From Gammaproteobacteria bacterium (GTDB taxonomy: Bacteria; Pseudomonadota; Gammaproteobacteria; Burkholderiales; Gallionellaceae), in the NCBI GenBank assembly GCA_018813765.1, contig JAHJBC010000002.1, positions 62,001-126,000 on the forward strand: DNA of 64,000 nt. Reading direction: 5' to 3'. Under the pieces are notes generated by a model, which was given only the letters and a program-made list of their open reading frames with translations, did not search any database and was not told the origin of the DNA. Positions 17,535-26,465 of this stretch are shown in pieces; the first letter of the stretch is position 1, and each line of letters begins with the position of its first letter. The position numbers were made by a program, and so were the translations under genes.

Positions 17535-18329
17535 GACATTTGGCTTAATCCTTCCGAGAATAACGCCGTAGCTCGGAGTCTCTGAATCGGAGAACAACTG
17601 AACTTCAGCGAAAAGTAACCCTCGCTGTCGATCATGATGCACTTCTATACGATGAAGAGTGCCCGGGTGAGTTCTTGGAGCATCTGACAGCGTTCCAACC
17701 CAGCGACCGATCTCATCTCTCTCCCCAAGAATAGCTGGAAGGACAAAGGACTCTCCATACATGTCGTTCATCGCACCCTCGGCGTATGCGAATGAGTAAG
17801 CGATCTTGGCAATCATTCTTGCGAAGGCGACAGGCTTGTGTTTTTCTGAGACTTGAAGTCCGGTCGCTCCTTTCAGTCTTGCCTCCATTATTGGTTCTTT
17901 GCCAAAGCGCACGGTTGCCAAACCAGAGAGTTGGACGCCATCGGTTGGGATTCCCGGCGAGAGATAGCCAGGCGGGGCGAGAATAGGGAAGTGAAGCAGA
18001 ATTGGCAATTCATCTATCTTAATGTGATGCACTTCCTCTATTCCGGCACGAACGAAAGTCATTGGGAAGGTGGCTGGAGCGTCTTTGTGCTTGGTTCGTG
18101 ACTTGAGGTTTCGGAAGATGCGCACAGGCCAAAATGATCCGCGAAGAAGCTCCTGTTCAACTGCACCCGTTATGGAGGCGCATTGGCGGCAGCTAGCCTT
18201 TGGCAGGATTGCCGTTCCACTTAGCCCAAAGGGAAGAACATGTTCCTTCTCGAGGCCCTCAGTGCGTCCGCAATAAATGCATCTGCCCACGGGCGCGTAG
18301 ACTTTCCCGTCAAGTCGTGTTGTCGTCAC
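17529..18329 (-). CDS. HNH-type zinc-ribbon protein, possible nuclease
   Basis: A 266-residue protein. The N-terminus has a zinc-ribbon/HNH-like layout: CIYCGR (about residues 18-23), EKEHVLPFGLSG and then a second Cys pair CRQC about 20 residues on. The pattern CxxC-x(n)-EH-x(n)-CxxC is that of HNH endonucleases whose first His follows Glu. The remaining 200 residues match nothing I recognise. The start is GTG at 18329. It sits in the cassette block immediately downstream of the small Cys protein, so the two may be one cassette. A defence or mobile-DNA role is possible, not shown. Confidence 0.65.
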   Translation of the reverse strand: MTTTRLDGKVYAPVGRCIYCGRTEGLEKEHVLPFGLSGTAILPKASCRQCASITGAVEQELLRGSFWPVRIFRNLKSRTKHKDAPATFPMTFVRAGIEEVHHIKIDELPILLHFPILAPPGYLSPGIPTDGVQLSGLATVRFGKEPIMEARLKGATGLQVSEKHKPVAFARMIAKIAYSFAYAEGAMNDMYGESFVLPAILGERDEIGRWVGTLSDAPRTHPGTLHRIEVHHDRQRGLLFAEVQLFSDSETPSYGVILGRIKPNVA

Positions 18330-18347
18330 TTGGGCATATCTCTTGGT

Positions 18348-18710
18348 TTAAAGGGGATTTTCTGCAATATGGGCGTAGTAAATAGCCCACAGGCCCCTAT
18401 CTTGGATTTCGATACATATTTCGTGAAAACATTTTTTGCAGATGCCCTTGAAACTCGTGATTTCAAGAATTTTAATTTCGGCGTACTCCGGAGCTGCTTC
18501 ATTGAACGGAATGCGGAGGTTGCACGCAGTGGTGCCGTGATTAACGCTCTCAACAAAATGCCAATTAGATTCACCTGCCCAGCGTACCAATGTGGTTTCG
18601 TTCATGTCAGTGGACTCATCCTTTTTGACCGAGGGAAAACGGCCTACGATCGATTCGTCACCGTGTGTGACTAGACGCCCGACAATTATTAGCCAGACGC
18701 GTGTGTCCAT
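18348..18710 (-). CDS. Small Cys-containing protein upstream of the HNH-type gene
   Basis: A 120-residue product with Cys and His spaced like short zinc-binding orphan proteins: NWHFVES ... TTACNLRIP ... GICKKCFHEI. It ends 18 bases before the HNH-type gene, so co-transcription is likely. No clear ribosome site is visible before the ATG at 18710, and an in-frame ATG at residue 36 is possible. A plus-strand frame over the same DNA is also open, but lacks family features. Moderate confidence that the gene is real. Confidence 0.5.
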   Translation of the reverse strand: MDTRVWLIIVGRLVTHGDESIVGRFPSVKKDESTDMNETTLVRWAGESNWHFVESVNHGTTACNLRIPFNEAAPEYAEIKILEITSFKGICKKCFHEICIEIQDRGLWAIYYAHIAENPL

Positions 18711-19077
18711 ATAACAAAATATGAATGATTGAAATTGCCATCATGTCTTTTCGTTTCAATTCACAATGATAAGTACTAGGCTGACCACATAATAGTGAAT
18801 TGCATGTACGGACGCAATCGACCATCAACGAGTCTGCTTAGTTGCACATAGCGGAAGTAATTCAAACGCACCAGAGATGGCAGCATTGGCCGAAGACTGT
18901 GCTTCCCCAGCAATGCCATCGAGTGTCCGCTGATGGCACATTGCAGTAGCTCAAGTTGCGAAATTACCATCTCTAAAGCGGACGTACGCGAAAGGCCTTA
19001 CCGTCCGAATAGCGGCCGCGTCGGCCGTCATCTTTTTGCGGATTGACCATCCTATCCTGTGGGTATAGGATGCGCCA
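18711..19077. other. Non-coding stretch between cassette block and toxin-antitoxin pair
   Basis: About 370 bases without a convincing gene. The left part is AT-rich and likely the promoter side of the minus-strand block; the right end holds the palindrome at 19051-19069. No integrase or attI-like site was recognised. Confidence 0.5.
19051..19069. promoter_or_regulatory. Palindromic operator or promoter element of the TumE/TumA-like pair
   Basis: The segment CCTATCCTGTGGGTATAGG is an imperfect inverted repeat ending nine bases before the toxin ATG. Toxin-antitoxin operons are normally repressed by the antitoxin's DNA-binding domain at such a site. TATCCT/TATAGG may also serve as a -10 box. 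Confidence 0.55.
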
Positions 19078-19470
19078 ATGGACACGCCTGAACACACTCT
19101 GGAATGGCTGCTTGATTACGATGGAAGGCGGCACTTTTTCGCCAGCGGCCACTTCCTTAAGTTCGAAATCAGACTGGTTGACCAGTCAGATCAAGTTCCG
19201 CACGGCATCGCCTATTCCTTCACTTTCCATGACCCGGATGGAACGAGGCTGCTGGGTTTTGATAATGCGCACCCGGTGCCGCATGCTGGCGGGAAGTTTG
19301 TGAAGGCCAAGCCGGATGCAGATCACTGGCATAGAACGGTTAACGACGAAGGCCGCCCGTATGCCTTCGTATCGGCAGCGCAGTTGCTGGAAGATTTTTT
19401 TACCGAGGTTGCGAAGCTGTGCGAGGCGCAAGGCATTTCGACCGAGGTGGTGGACGACAAGGAGAAATGA
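19078..19470 (+). CDS. TumE-like toxin (DUF6516 type) of a toxin-antitoxin pair
   Basis: A 130-residue protein with the layout of the DUF6516/TumE toxin family: an early LDYDGRRHFFASGHFLKFEIRLVD block, the YSFTFHDPDGTRLLGFDNAHPV core with conserved Asp and His, then HWHRTVNDEGRPYAF-type sequence and a helical end. Members are thought to be RNA-targeting toxins. It comes first in the operon and its stop region overlaps the start region of the HTH antitoxin gene. Plus-strand orientation sets it apart from the minus-strand cassettes beside it. Confidence 0.75.
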   Translation: MDTPEHTLEWLLDYDGRRHFFASGHFLKFEIRLVDQSDQVPHGIAYSFTFHDPDGTRLLGFDNAHPVPHAGGKFVKAKPDADHWHRTVNDEGRPYAFVSAAQLLEDFFTEVAKLCEAQGISTEVVDDKEK

Positions 19471-19472
19471 AG

Positions 19473-19850
19473 ATGAAAATGAAAATTCAGTCTATGCAAG
19501 ACCTGAAAAAGGAAATGCTGACAGTTGCTCGCGGTGAACGCAAAGCGCCTGCAGATGCTGCCCAAATTTCTTTTGAATCTGTAGAGGCTGTGATTCGGCT
19601 GCTGACTCCCGAGAACCGTTTTCTGCTCGCCACCATAGACCAGAAGAAACCCGCTTCCGTGGCCGATCTGGCCAGGCTGGTGCATCGCGCGGAACCCAAT
19701 GTCAGCCGCACATTGGGCAAGCTTGAGGCTTTGGGCTTTGTGCGCTTGCGCCAGGGCGCAGGCAAAGCCAAGATTCCCGAGGTCGCAATCCGTCGCCTGA
19801 CGGTGGATATGGACATCTGCGCACAGGAAGACAGAGTGGCGGTTGCTTAA
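19473..19850 (+). CDS. HTH antitoxin (MarR-like winged helix), partner of the TumE-like toxin
   Basis: A 125-residue protein with a winged-helix DNA-binding domain of the MarR-like antitoxin type: LLTPENRFLLATI, then ASVADLARLVHRAEPNVSRTLGKLEALGFVRLR as recognition region. It neutralises the toxin and probably represses the operon at the palindrome upstream. In-frame ATGs occur at 19467, 19473 and 19479; I prefer 19473 because it is eight bases after GGAG, while 19467 would overlap the toxin stop. It is followed by a rho-independent terminator. Confidence 0.78.
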   Translation: MKMKIQSMQDLKKEMLTVARGERKAPADAAQISFESVEAVIRLLTPENRFLLATIDQKKPASVADLARLVHRAEPNVSRTLGKLEALGFVRLRQGAGKAKIPEVAIRRLTVDMDICAQEDRVAVA

Positions 19851-19886
19851 CTTTAGTCCGCCACGGCGGACTTTCCCGGGATCGAC

Positions 19887-19919
19887 AAAAAAACGCTCCC
19901 ATGAAAGGAGCGTTTTTTA
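19887..19919 (+). terminator. Rho-independent terminator after the antitoxin gene
   Basis: AAAAAACGCTCC and GGAGCGTTTTTT form a 12-base perfect stem around a loop of nine bases, with a T run on each strand. It can also serve the convergent ammonium transporter gene. Confidence 0.9.
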
Positions 19920-19973
19920 TACTTTTTGATACCAATTCTGTTCACAGCTTGTTGCCGCGTAACAGCAAGCGCC

Positions 19974-21176
19974 TTACCAGCCCGATTCGCGTTCCGGCGT
20001 TGCACTGATCTTGTGGATGGAGAGGTCGGCGCCGTTGAACTCTTCTTCCTGGGTGAGGCGGATGCCGACGAATTGTTTCAGCGCGCCGTAGACGATGAAA
20101 CCGCCGATCAGGGCGATGCTGATTCCCATCAGGGTGCCGATGAGTTGCGACATGAAGCTGACGCCGCCCATTCCGCCCAGCGCCTTCATGCCGAAGATGC
20201 CGGCGGCGATGCCGCCCCAGGCGCCGCACAGGCCGTGCAGCGGCCATACGCCGAGCACGTCGTCGATCTTCCAGCGGTTCTGGGTGAGGGTGAACATGAC
20301 AACAAACAGCGCACCGGCCACGCCGCCGACGACGAGCGCGCCGATGGGATGCATGAGGTCGGAACCGGCGCACACGGCAACCAGGCCAGCGAGCGGGCCG
20401 TTATGCACAAAGCCGGGGTCGTTCTTGCCCAGCCACAATGCGGTGAGTGTGCCGCCGACCATGGCCATCAGCGAATTGACGGCGACGAGGCCGGTGAGTC
20501 CGCTGACGCTCTGTGCCGACATGACGTTGAAGCCGAACCAGCCGACGCTGAGCACCCAGGCGCCGAGTGCGAGGAAGGGGATGCTGGAGGGCGGGTGCGC
20601 GGCGATGCGGCCTTCCTTGCTGTAGCGGCCGCGGCGTGCGCCGAGCAGCAGCACGGCAACGAGGCCTATCCAGCCGCCGACGGCATGCACCACGACGGAA
20701 CCGGCGAAGTCATGGAAGCTGGCGCCGAAGCTGGTCTTCAGCCACTCCTGGATGCCGTAGGCGCCGTTCCAGGCGATGCCTTCAAAGAAGGGATAGACGA
20801 AACCGACCAGCAGGAAGGTGGCGGCGAGTTGCGGGTTGAAACGCGCGCGTTCGGCGATGCCGCCGGAGACGATGGCCGGGATGGCGGCGGCGAAGGTCAT
20901 CAGGAAGAAGAATTTCACCAGGTCAAAGCCGTTGCGTTGCGCCAGTTCTTCTGCGCCGGCGAAGAAGCTCACGCCGTAGGCGATGCCGTAACCGATGAAG
21001 AAATAGGCGATGGTCGAGACGGCCAGGTCGCTGATGATCTTGACCAGTGCGTTGACCTGGTTCTTTTTGCGCACCGTGCCGAGTTCGAGGAACGCGAACC
21101 CTGCGTGCATCGCCAGCACCATGATGGCGCCCAGCAGTATGAATAATGCGTCAATGCCGACTTTCAACTCTTCCAT
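19974..21176 (-). CDS. amt: Ammonium transporter (Amt family)
   Basis: A 400-residue Amt/Mep/Rh channel with about eleven membrane helices. It starts near MEELKVGIDALFILLGAIMV; I prefer ATG 21176 because GGAG lies eight bases upstream, although an ATG seven codons earlier is in frame. Typical motifs are GGIAERARF, HAVGGWIGL with a pore His, the HNGPLAGLVAVCAG block and GVWPLHGLCGAWGG with the second pore His. It has no N-terminal signal peptide of the AmtB kind and no linked glnK, which sets it apart from the common glnK-amtB pair. Its role is ammonium uptake or sensing. Confidence 0.95.
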   Translation of the reverse strand: MEELKVGIDALFILLGAIMVLAMHAGFAFLELGTVRKKNQVNALVKIISDLAVSTIAYFFIGYGIAYGVSFFAGAEELAQRNGFDLVKFFFLMTFAAAIPAIVSGGIAERARFNPQLAATFLLVGFVYPFFEGIAWNGAYGIQEWLKTSFGASFHDFAGSVVVHAVGGWIGLVAVLLLGARRGRYSKEGRIAAHPPSSIPFLALGAWVLSVGWFGFNVMSAQSVSGLTGLVAVNSLMAMVGGTLTALWLGKNDPGFVHNGPLAGLVAVCAGSDLMHPIGALVVGGVAGALFVVMFTLTQNRWKIDDVLGVWPLHGLCGAWGGIAAGIFGMKALGGMGGVSFMSQLIGTLMGISIALIGGFIVYGALKQFVGIRLTQEEEFNGADLSIHKISATPERESGW

Positions 21177-21337
21177 GTCATCTCCATAAGTGTGCAAACG
21201 GCAAAGTCGTATGCAAAGCTTGTGCCAGCAATCACCCGCATTGATTTATAGAATGATTTTGAAAATTCCCATGGATTTTATCGCATCCGGCACACCAATT
21301 TGGTGCTGTGCGCAGAATTGCGCACCAAAACGATGCC

Positions 21338-21892
21338 TTATTTCGGTGCGCCCCAGCCCGCGTTGAGTGCCTTTTCCAGCCAGAACAAGCCAACGATGGT
21401 TTTGCTGTCGTCGATCTTCCCCGCCCTCACCCACTCCAGCGCTTCTTCCAGCGAGAGTTCGAACACTTCAAGGAACTCGCCTTCGTCCAGTTGGCTGCCC
21501 TGATGCGTGAGTCCGCGCGCGAGGAAGTATTCCATGCGCTCGTCGGCATAACCGATGCAGGGCCAGGCCGTGGTCAGGTGTGTCCACTCGCGCGCGACAT
21601 AGCCGGTCTCCTCCAGCAGTTCGCGTTGCGCGCATTCCAGGATGTGCTCGTTGTCGTCAATCTTGCCGGCGGGCAGTTCGATGAATTCACGGTGCAGCGG
21701 ATAGCGGAACTGCCGCTCCATCACCAGCTTGCCGTTGTCGAGCAGCGCCAACACGGCGACCGCGCCGGGATGGGTGATGTATTCGCGCGTGCTGGTGCTG
21801 CCGTCGGGCAACTGCACGTTGTCCTTGCGCACGGTGATGAAGTTGCCGTCGTACATCAGGCGGCTGTCGAGTTGTTTTTCGGTCAGGTCCAT
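21338..21892 (-). CDS. Nudix hydrolase, probable ADP-ribose pyrophosphatase
   Basis: A 184-residue Nudix enzyme of the NudF/ADP-ribose pyrophosphatase group, which splits ADP-ribose and related nucleotide sugars. The Nudix box is complete: GKIDDNEHILECAQRELLEETGY (first 20 residues span the Mg-binding REL-EE core). Flanking family features include MERQFRYPLHREFIELPAG before the box and WPCIGYADERMEYFLARGL after it. Length is typical. The gene stands alone on the minus strand, downstream of the paraslipin pair and separated from it by a long inverted repeat. Confidence 0.92.
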   Translation of the reverse strand: MDLTEKQLDSRLMYDGNFITVRKDNVQLPDGSTSTREYITHPGAVAVLALLDNGKLVMERQFRYPLHREFIELPAGKIDDNEHILECAQRELLEETGYVAREWTHLTTAWPCIGYADERMEYFLARGLTHQGSQLDEGEFLEVFELSLEEALEWVRAGKIDDSKTIVGLFWLEKALNAGWGAPK

Positions 21893-21957
21893 GGAGATTC
21901 TCTATCAGGTGATTGCCACTGGAAATTTCAAGACATCTACGCTTCAAAAACCAACAG

Positions 21958-22025
21958 TCCACGAAAACCACGAAAAGCACGAAAGTTCCAGCTAAGTCAT
22001 TTCGTGCTTTTCGTGTTTTTCGTGG
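21958..22025. repeat. Long inverted repeat of CACGAAA units
   Basis: The left arm (21958-21984) is TCCACGAAAACCACGAAAAG plus CACGAAA, and the right arm (22000-22025) is its near-perfect reverse complement, around a 15-base loop. The arms are built from tandem CCACGAAAA/GCACGAAA words. The element sits just after the paraslipin stop and could act as a strong terminator or as a dispersed repeat. Confidence 0.85.
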
Positions 22026-22049
22026 ACTATTCGCATTTCAGAAAAGCAT

Positions 22050-22955
22050 TCAACTCTTTTTGATCACCTGCATCGCGGTGGCAACCATGCCGGCGATGTC
22101 GGCGGCGTTGCCGGGCAGGATCATGGTGTTGCCCTGCTTGGCTATGTTGCCGAAGGCATCGACGAACCGCTCGGCGACCTTGAGGTTGACGGCGGACAAT
22201 CCGCCCTCGCTTTGGATCGCGCTGGCGACAAGGCGGATGGATTCCGCCGTGGCGTTGGCGACCAGCAGCAATGCTTCGGCCTCGCCCTGCGCGTTGTTGA
22301 TGGCGGCCTGGCGGGTACCTTCGGACTCGCGGATGGAGGCGGTCATCAGGCCCTCGGCCAGGTTGATCTCTTCCTGCTTCTTGCCTTCGGACTGCGCGAT
22401 CAGCGCACGCTTCTCGCGCTCGGCGGTGATCTGCTTCTGCATCGCGGCCAGCACCTGCTGGGGAGGCGTGATGTCCTTGATCTCGTAACGCAGCACCTTC
22501 ACGCCCCAGTTCGGGCTGGCCTCGTCCAGCGCGAACACCACGGTGCGGTTGATCGCCTCTCGGTCTTCCAGCAACTTGTCCAGATCGCGCTTGCCGCATT
22601 CCGAACGCAATGCGGTCTGCGCCAGCATGGTGATGGCGGCAAGGTAGTTGGAGGTGCCGTAGCTGGCACGCGAGGCATCGGTCACCTGGTAGTAGAGCAC
22701 GCCGTCGACCTGCACCTGGGTGTTGTCGCGCGTGATGCAGACCTGCGGTTCGATGTCGATGGGGAATTCGGTGAGACGGTGACGGTATGCGACACGGTCG
22801 ATGAAGGGGATGACGGTATTCAGGCCCGGCTCCAGCGTGCTGTGGTATTTGCCGAGGCGCTCGACCACCCAGGCGTTCTGCTGCGGCACGATCTTGATGA
22901 CCTGCAACGCAAAGAAGACGGCGAAGATGCCTAGTGCGATGACGACGATATCCAT
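22050..22955 (-). CDS. SPFH/Band 7 protein, paraslipin (QmcA-like)
   Basis: A 301-residue membrane-anchored SPFH protein. It has an N-terminal hydrophobic helix (IVVIALGIFAVFFALQVIKIVP), the family start QQNAWVVERLGKYHSTLEPGLN, the SPFH beta-rich domain, and a long coiled coil from about residue 175 (AEREKRALIAQSEGKKQEEIN). These proteins form rings that organise membrane microdomains and control proteases. An nfeD gene directly upstream is the standard partner. Function is known for relatives in outline only. Confidence 0.94.
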   Translation of the reverse strand: MDIVVIALGIFAVFFALQVIKIVPQQNAWVVERLGKYHSTLEPGLNTVIPFIDRVAYRHRLTEFPIDIEPQVCITRDNTQVQVDGVLYYQVTDASRASYGTSNYLAAITMLAQTALRSECGKRDLDKLLEDREAINRTVVFALDEASPNWGVKVLRYEIKDITPPQQVLAAMQKQITAEREKRALIAQSEGKKQEEINLAEGLMTASIRESEGTRQAAINNAQGEAEALLLVANATAESIRLVASAIQSEGGLSAVNLKVAERFVDAFGNIAKQGNTMILPGNAADIAGMVATAMQVIKKS

Positions 22956-22966
22956 GCTGTTTCCCC

Positions 22967-23383
22967 TTATCGAATGATGAGTTGTGTGCCGACGATGTCC
23001 TTGATCTGCCAGGTCTGCCGTTCCGAATCAGCGAGCGCTTCGCTGGACAGGCTGGCATCCCACTCGGCGCCGCGATAGCTGACGCGCGCACGCCGTTCGT
23101 CGGTCCAGCTCACGATGCGCACGCTCTGCCCGATGTCGTTGGCCAGGTTGCTGCGTTCCTGCGGAACGGCTTGCCGTTTCTTCCAGCGGTGTATCCAGGC
23201 GACGCTGGTCGTGCATAGCACGGCCGCGATCAGCACCTGTACGGTCCATGCCGTGCCCATGAACGCCGCCAGCCCTGCCGCTGCCAGTCCCAACGCGACC
23301 GCCAACAGGTAGAACGTGCCGCTGAACATCTCGGTGACGATCAGCAGCACCGCAAACGTCCACCAAAGCCAATACGATTCCAT
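22967..23383 (-). CDS. NfeD-family membrane protein
   Basis: A 138-residue short-form NfeD protein. Two to three N-terminal helices (about residues 5-70) are followed by the C-terminal OB-fold domain: NDIGQSVRIVSWTDERRARVSYRGAEWDA and the WQIKDIVGTQLIIR end. It lies 11 bases upstream of the paraslipin gene on the same strand, so they form a two-gene operon. NfeD OB folds bind their SPFH partner. Nothing unusual seen. Confidence 0.93.
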   Translation of the reverse strand: MESYWLWWTFAVLLIVTEMFSGTFYLLAVALGLAAAGLAAFMGTAWTVQVLIAAVLCTTSVAWIHRWKKRQAVPQERSNLANDIGQSVRIVSWTDERRARVSYRGAEWDASLSSEALADSERQTWQIKDIVGTQLIIR

Positions 23384-23445
23384 GACGACTTCCTCCTGCC
23401 TTGTAAAAATATGTTTCCTATTCTGCCATGCCCGGTCGCCGCTGA

Positions 23446-23473
23446 ATGAAAAACTCCCGCGCGCGGCGGGAGT
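23446..23473 (-). terminator. Terminator of the nuo operon
   Basis: ACTCCCGC/GCGGGAGT forms an 8-base GC-rich stem with a 5-base loop. On the minus strand it lies about 30 bases after the nuoN stop and is followed by a run of T (GAGTTTTTC). Confidence 0.85.
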
Positions 23474-23500
23474 CTTTGCTCTTCGTCATATCCGACAGTA

Positions 23501-24949
23501 TCAGTGCAGCAACGACTGTTGCACGGAAACGGCACACACCGACATCAGCGTGCCCGGCATGATGCCCAGCAACAGCACAGCCAAGCCGTTGATGGAGACG
23601 AGCAAGGTGCTGTCCGGCTGGATGTAGATCTTCTCGTGGCTCTCGGGCGCGTCGAAGTACATCAGCTTGACGATGCGCAGGTAGTAGAACGCGCCGATCA
23701 GCGAGAACAGCACCGCCATCACCACCAGCGGGATGTGGCCGGCCTGCAATGCCGCGTTGAGCACCGAGAACTTGGCATAGAAACCCACCGTGGGCGGCAC
23801 GCCCGCCATGGAGAACATGAGCAGCAGCATCATGAACGCCAGCCACGGGCTGCGCTGGTTGAGGCCCTTGAAGTCGTTGAGGCTGTCGGCCTCGAAGCCT
23901 TCGCGCGACAGCAGCATGATCATGCCGAAACCGCCCAGGCTCATCAGCACATAGACCACGGCGTAGAACATGGACGAACCGTAGCCTTCGATCGAGCCGC
24001 TCAGCACGCCGAGCAGCATGAAGCCCATGTGCGCGATGGTCGAATAGGCCAGCATGCGCTTGATGTTGGTTTGCGCGATGGCGGTGATGTTACCCACGGC
24101 CATGGACAACACGGCCAGCACCATCAGCATGCCGGACCAGTGGATCATCAGCGGCTGCATCGCCTCGACCAGGATGCGCATGACGAAGGCGAACGCGGCC
24201 AGTTTGGGCGCGGAACCGATGAACATGGTCATCGCGGTGGGCGCGCCGTGGTACACGTCGGGCACCCACATGTGGAACGGCACGGCGCCGAGCTTGAACG
24301 CCAGACCGGCCACGATGAAGGCCAGGCCGAACACCATCAGCGTCGTGTTGGGCGTGCCGTGCTGGATGACTTCGGCGATGCGGTAGACGTCGAGCGAACC
24401 GGTCGCGCCGTACAGCATGGACATGCCGTAAAGCAGGAAGCCGGAGGCCATCGCGCCGAGGATGAAGTACTTCATCGCCGATTCGGTGGCGACGGCGGAG
24501 TCGCGTTGCAGCGCGACCATGGCATACAGGCTCAGTGCGAGCAGTTCGAGGCCAAGGTACAGGCTGAGGAAGTTGCTGGCGGAGATCATCACCATCATGC
24601 CCATCGTGGCGAACAGCGCCAGCGCCATGAACTCGCAGGTGAACAGGCCGCGCAGCAGCAGGTAGCTGCGCGAATACACCAGCATCATGGAGACCGACAG
24701 ATAGGTCAGCAGCTTGAGCACGTCCGACATCATGTCGTCCACGAACATGTTGTTGAACAGGTGGACGATGCCCTCCTGGTGCGTCGCCACGGTGATCAGC
24801 GAGCAACCCAGCAGGCTGAACTGCACCAGCAGATAGGTAACGGTCTTGGTCTGGTTGACGATGAGCTGATCCACGATGAGGATCACGCTCACCATCACGA
24901 GCAGGAAGATCTCGGCATAGACAGGAGAAAGGGATGCGAGCAGGTCCAT
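23501..24949 (-). CDS. nuoN: NADH-quinone oxidoreductase subunit N
   Basis: The 482-residue antiporter-like membrane subunit N, one of three Mrp-like proton channels of complex I. About 14 helices are visible. Key residues include the Glu and Lys patches around [18 protein letters not shown] and [21 protein letters not shown], and the central [29 protein letters not shown] region. It is the last gene of the operon, eight bases after nuoM and before a strong terminator. Full length, ordinary. Confidence 0.97.
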   Translation of the reverse strand: MDLLASLSPVYAEIFLLVMVSVILIVDQLIVNQTKTVTYLLVQFSLLGCSLITVATHQEGIVHLFNNMFVDDMMSDVLKLLTYLSVSMMLVYSRSYLLLRGLFTCEFMALALFATMGMMVMISASNFLSLYLGLELLALSLYAMVALQRDSAVATESAMKYFILGAMASGFLLYGMSMLYGATGSLDVYRIAEVIQHGTPNTTLMVFGLAFIVAGLAFKLGAVPFHMWVPDVYHGAPTAMTMFIGSAPKLAAFAFVMRILVEAMQPLMIHWSGMLMVLAVLSMAVGNITAIAQTNIKRMLAYSTIAHMGFMLLGVLSGSIEGYGSSMFYAVVYVLMSLGGFGMIMLLSREGFEADSLNDFKGLNQRSPWLAFMMLLLMFSMAGVPPTVGFYAKFSVLNAALQAGHIPLVVMAVLFSLIGAFYYLRIVKLMYFDAPESHEKIYIQPDSTLLVSINGLAVLLLGIMPGTLMSVCAVSVQQSLLH

Positions 24950-24956
24950 GTTTGCC

Positions 24957-26450
24957 TCAGTTCGGGATTTTGGAGATATTCAGATGCACCAGCAGGTCGT
25001 TCACCGAAGCGTGCATGATGTCGGCGAACGGCAGCGGGTACAGGCCCATGACCAGCACGAACACGGCGAGGATGGCGAACACCAGCGTCTCGCGTGCGCC
25101 GATGTCGTGCAGATGCGCGACATGGTCGTTGGCGACCGCGCCGAAGATCACGCGTTTGTACATCCACAGCGTATAGGCCGCGCCGAAGATCAGCGTGCTG
25201 GCCGCCGCGAAGGCATACCAGAAGTTGGCCTTGACCGCGCCCATAATCACCATGAACTCGCCGACGAAGCCGCTGGTGCCGGGCAAGCCGCTGTTGGCCA
25301 TGGCGAACAGCATGAAGAAGGCGGCGAATACCGGCATCTTGTTGGCGACGCCGCCGTAATCGACGATCTGGCGCGAATGCACGCGGTCATACAGCACACC
25401 GATGCACAAGAACAGCGCGCCTGCCACGAAGCCGTGCGAGATCATCTGCAACAGCGCCCCCTCGATGCCGTACTCGTTGAAGATGAAGAATCCCAGCGTG
25501 ACGAAGCCCATGTGCGAGATGGAGGAATACGCCACCAGTTTTTTCATGTCGGCCTGGGTCAGCGCGACCAGGCCGATGTACACCACCGCGATCAGCGACA
25601 GCGCGATCATCACCGGCGCCAGGTAGTGGCTGGCATCGGGCAGGATGGGCATGGAGAAGCGGATGAAGCCGTAAGCGCCGACCTTGAGCATGATCGCAGC
25701 CAGCACCACCGAACCGCCGGTGGGCGCCTCGACGTGCGCGTCCGGCAACCAGGTGTGCACCGGGAACATCGGCACCTTCACCGAGAATGCCATGAAGAAG
25801 GCGATGAACAGCAGCACCTGCACGGTCAGCGACGGCAGCGGCGTGCGGTGAAAATCGAGGATGCTGAAGCTGCCGCCGGACTGCATGTACAGGTAGAGCA
25901 AGGCAACCAGCATCAACAGCGAACCCATCAGGGTGTAGAGGAAGAACTTGACCGCGGCATACACGCGGTTGGGGCCGCCCCACACGCCGATGATGATGAA
26001 CATCGGGATCAGCATCGCTTCCCAGAACACATAGAACAGCACCGCATCGAGCGCGGCGAACACGCCGTTGACCAGACCGGACATGATCAGGAAGGCCGCC
26101 ATGTACTGCGCTACGCGCTTCTCGATCACCTTCCAGCCGGCGATCACCACCAGCGGCGTGAAGAAGGCGTTGAGCAGAATGAACAACACCGAGATGCCGT
26201 CGACGCCGAGGTAGTAGAAGATGTTGAAGCGCGTGATCCACTCGTCGTGCACCACGAACTGCATGTCGCTGGTGAGCCGGTCGAAGCCGGTATACAGCGG
26301 GATGGTCACCAGAAAACTCAGCACCGCGCCGACCAGCGCAATGACGCGTGCCATCTGCGCATTGCGGTCGTTCCCGGTCGCCAGCACCAGCAGGCCGAAC
26401 AGGATGGGCAGCCAGATGACTACACTCAACAATGGATATCCGAAAATCAT
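24957..26450 (-). CDS. nuoM: NADH-quinone oxidoreductase subunit M
   Basis: The 497-residue antiporter-like subunit M of complex I. It has about 14 membrane helices with the proton-path residues in [21 protein letters not shown] (Glu), [23 protein letters not shown] (Lys/His) and [19 protein letters not shown] (Lys). Full length. A hairpin-rich repeat separates it from nuoL, making this one of the few real gaps in the operon; it leaves only seven bases before nuoN. Confidence 0.97.
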   Translation of the reverse strand: MIFGYPLLSVVIWLPILFGLLVLATGNDRNAQMARVIALVGAVLSFLVTIPLYTGFDRLTSDMQFVVHDEWITRFNIFYYLGVDGISVLFILLNAFFTPLVVIAGWKVIEKRVAQYMAAFLIMSGLVNGVFAALDAVLFYVFWEAMLIPMFIIIGVWGGPNRVYAAVKFFLYTLMGSLLMLVALLYLYMQSGGSFSILDFHRTPLPSLTVQVLLFIAFFMAFSVKVPMFPVHTWLPDAHVEAPTGGSVVLAAIMLKVGAYGFIRFSMPILPDASHYLAPVMIALSLIAVVYIGLVALTQADMKKLVAYSSISHMGFVTLGFFIFNEYGIEGALLQMISHGFVAGALFLCIGVLYDRVHSRQIVDYGGVANKMPVFAAFFMLFAMANSGLPGTSGFVGEFMVIMGAVKANFWYAFAAASTLIFGAAYTLWMYKRVIFGAVANDHVAHLHDIGARETLVFAILAVFVLVMGLYPLPFADIMHASVNDLLVHLNISKIPN

Positions 26451-26465
26451 TCTTCTTCCTTCTTC

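Noticed and set aside
18240-18674. A plus-strand frame of 144 residues over the small Cys protein gene
   Set aside because: No ribosome site or recognisable pattern; the minus-strand product has Cys/His spacing and fits the orientation of the block.
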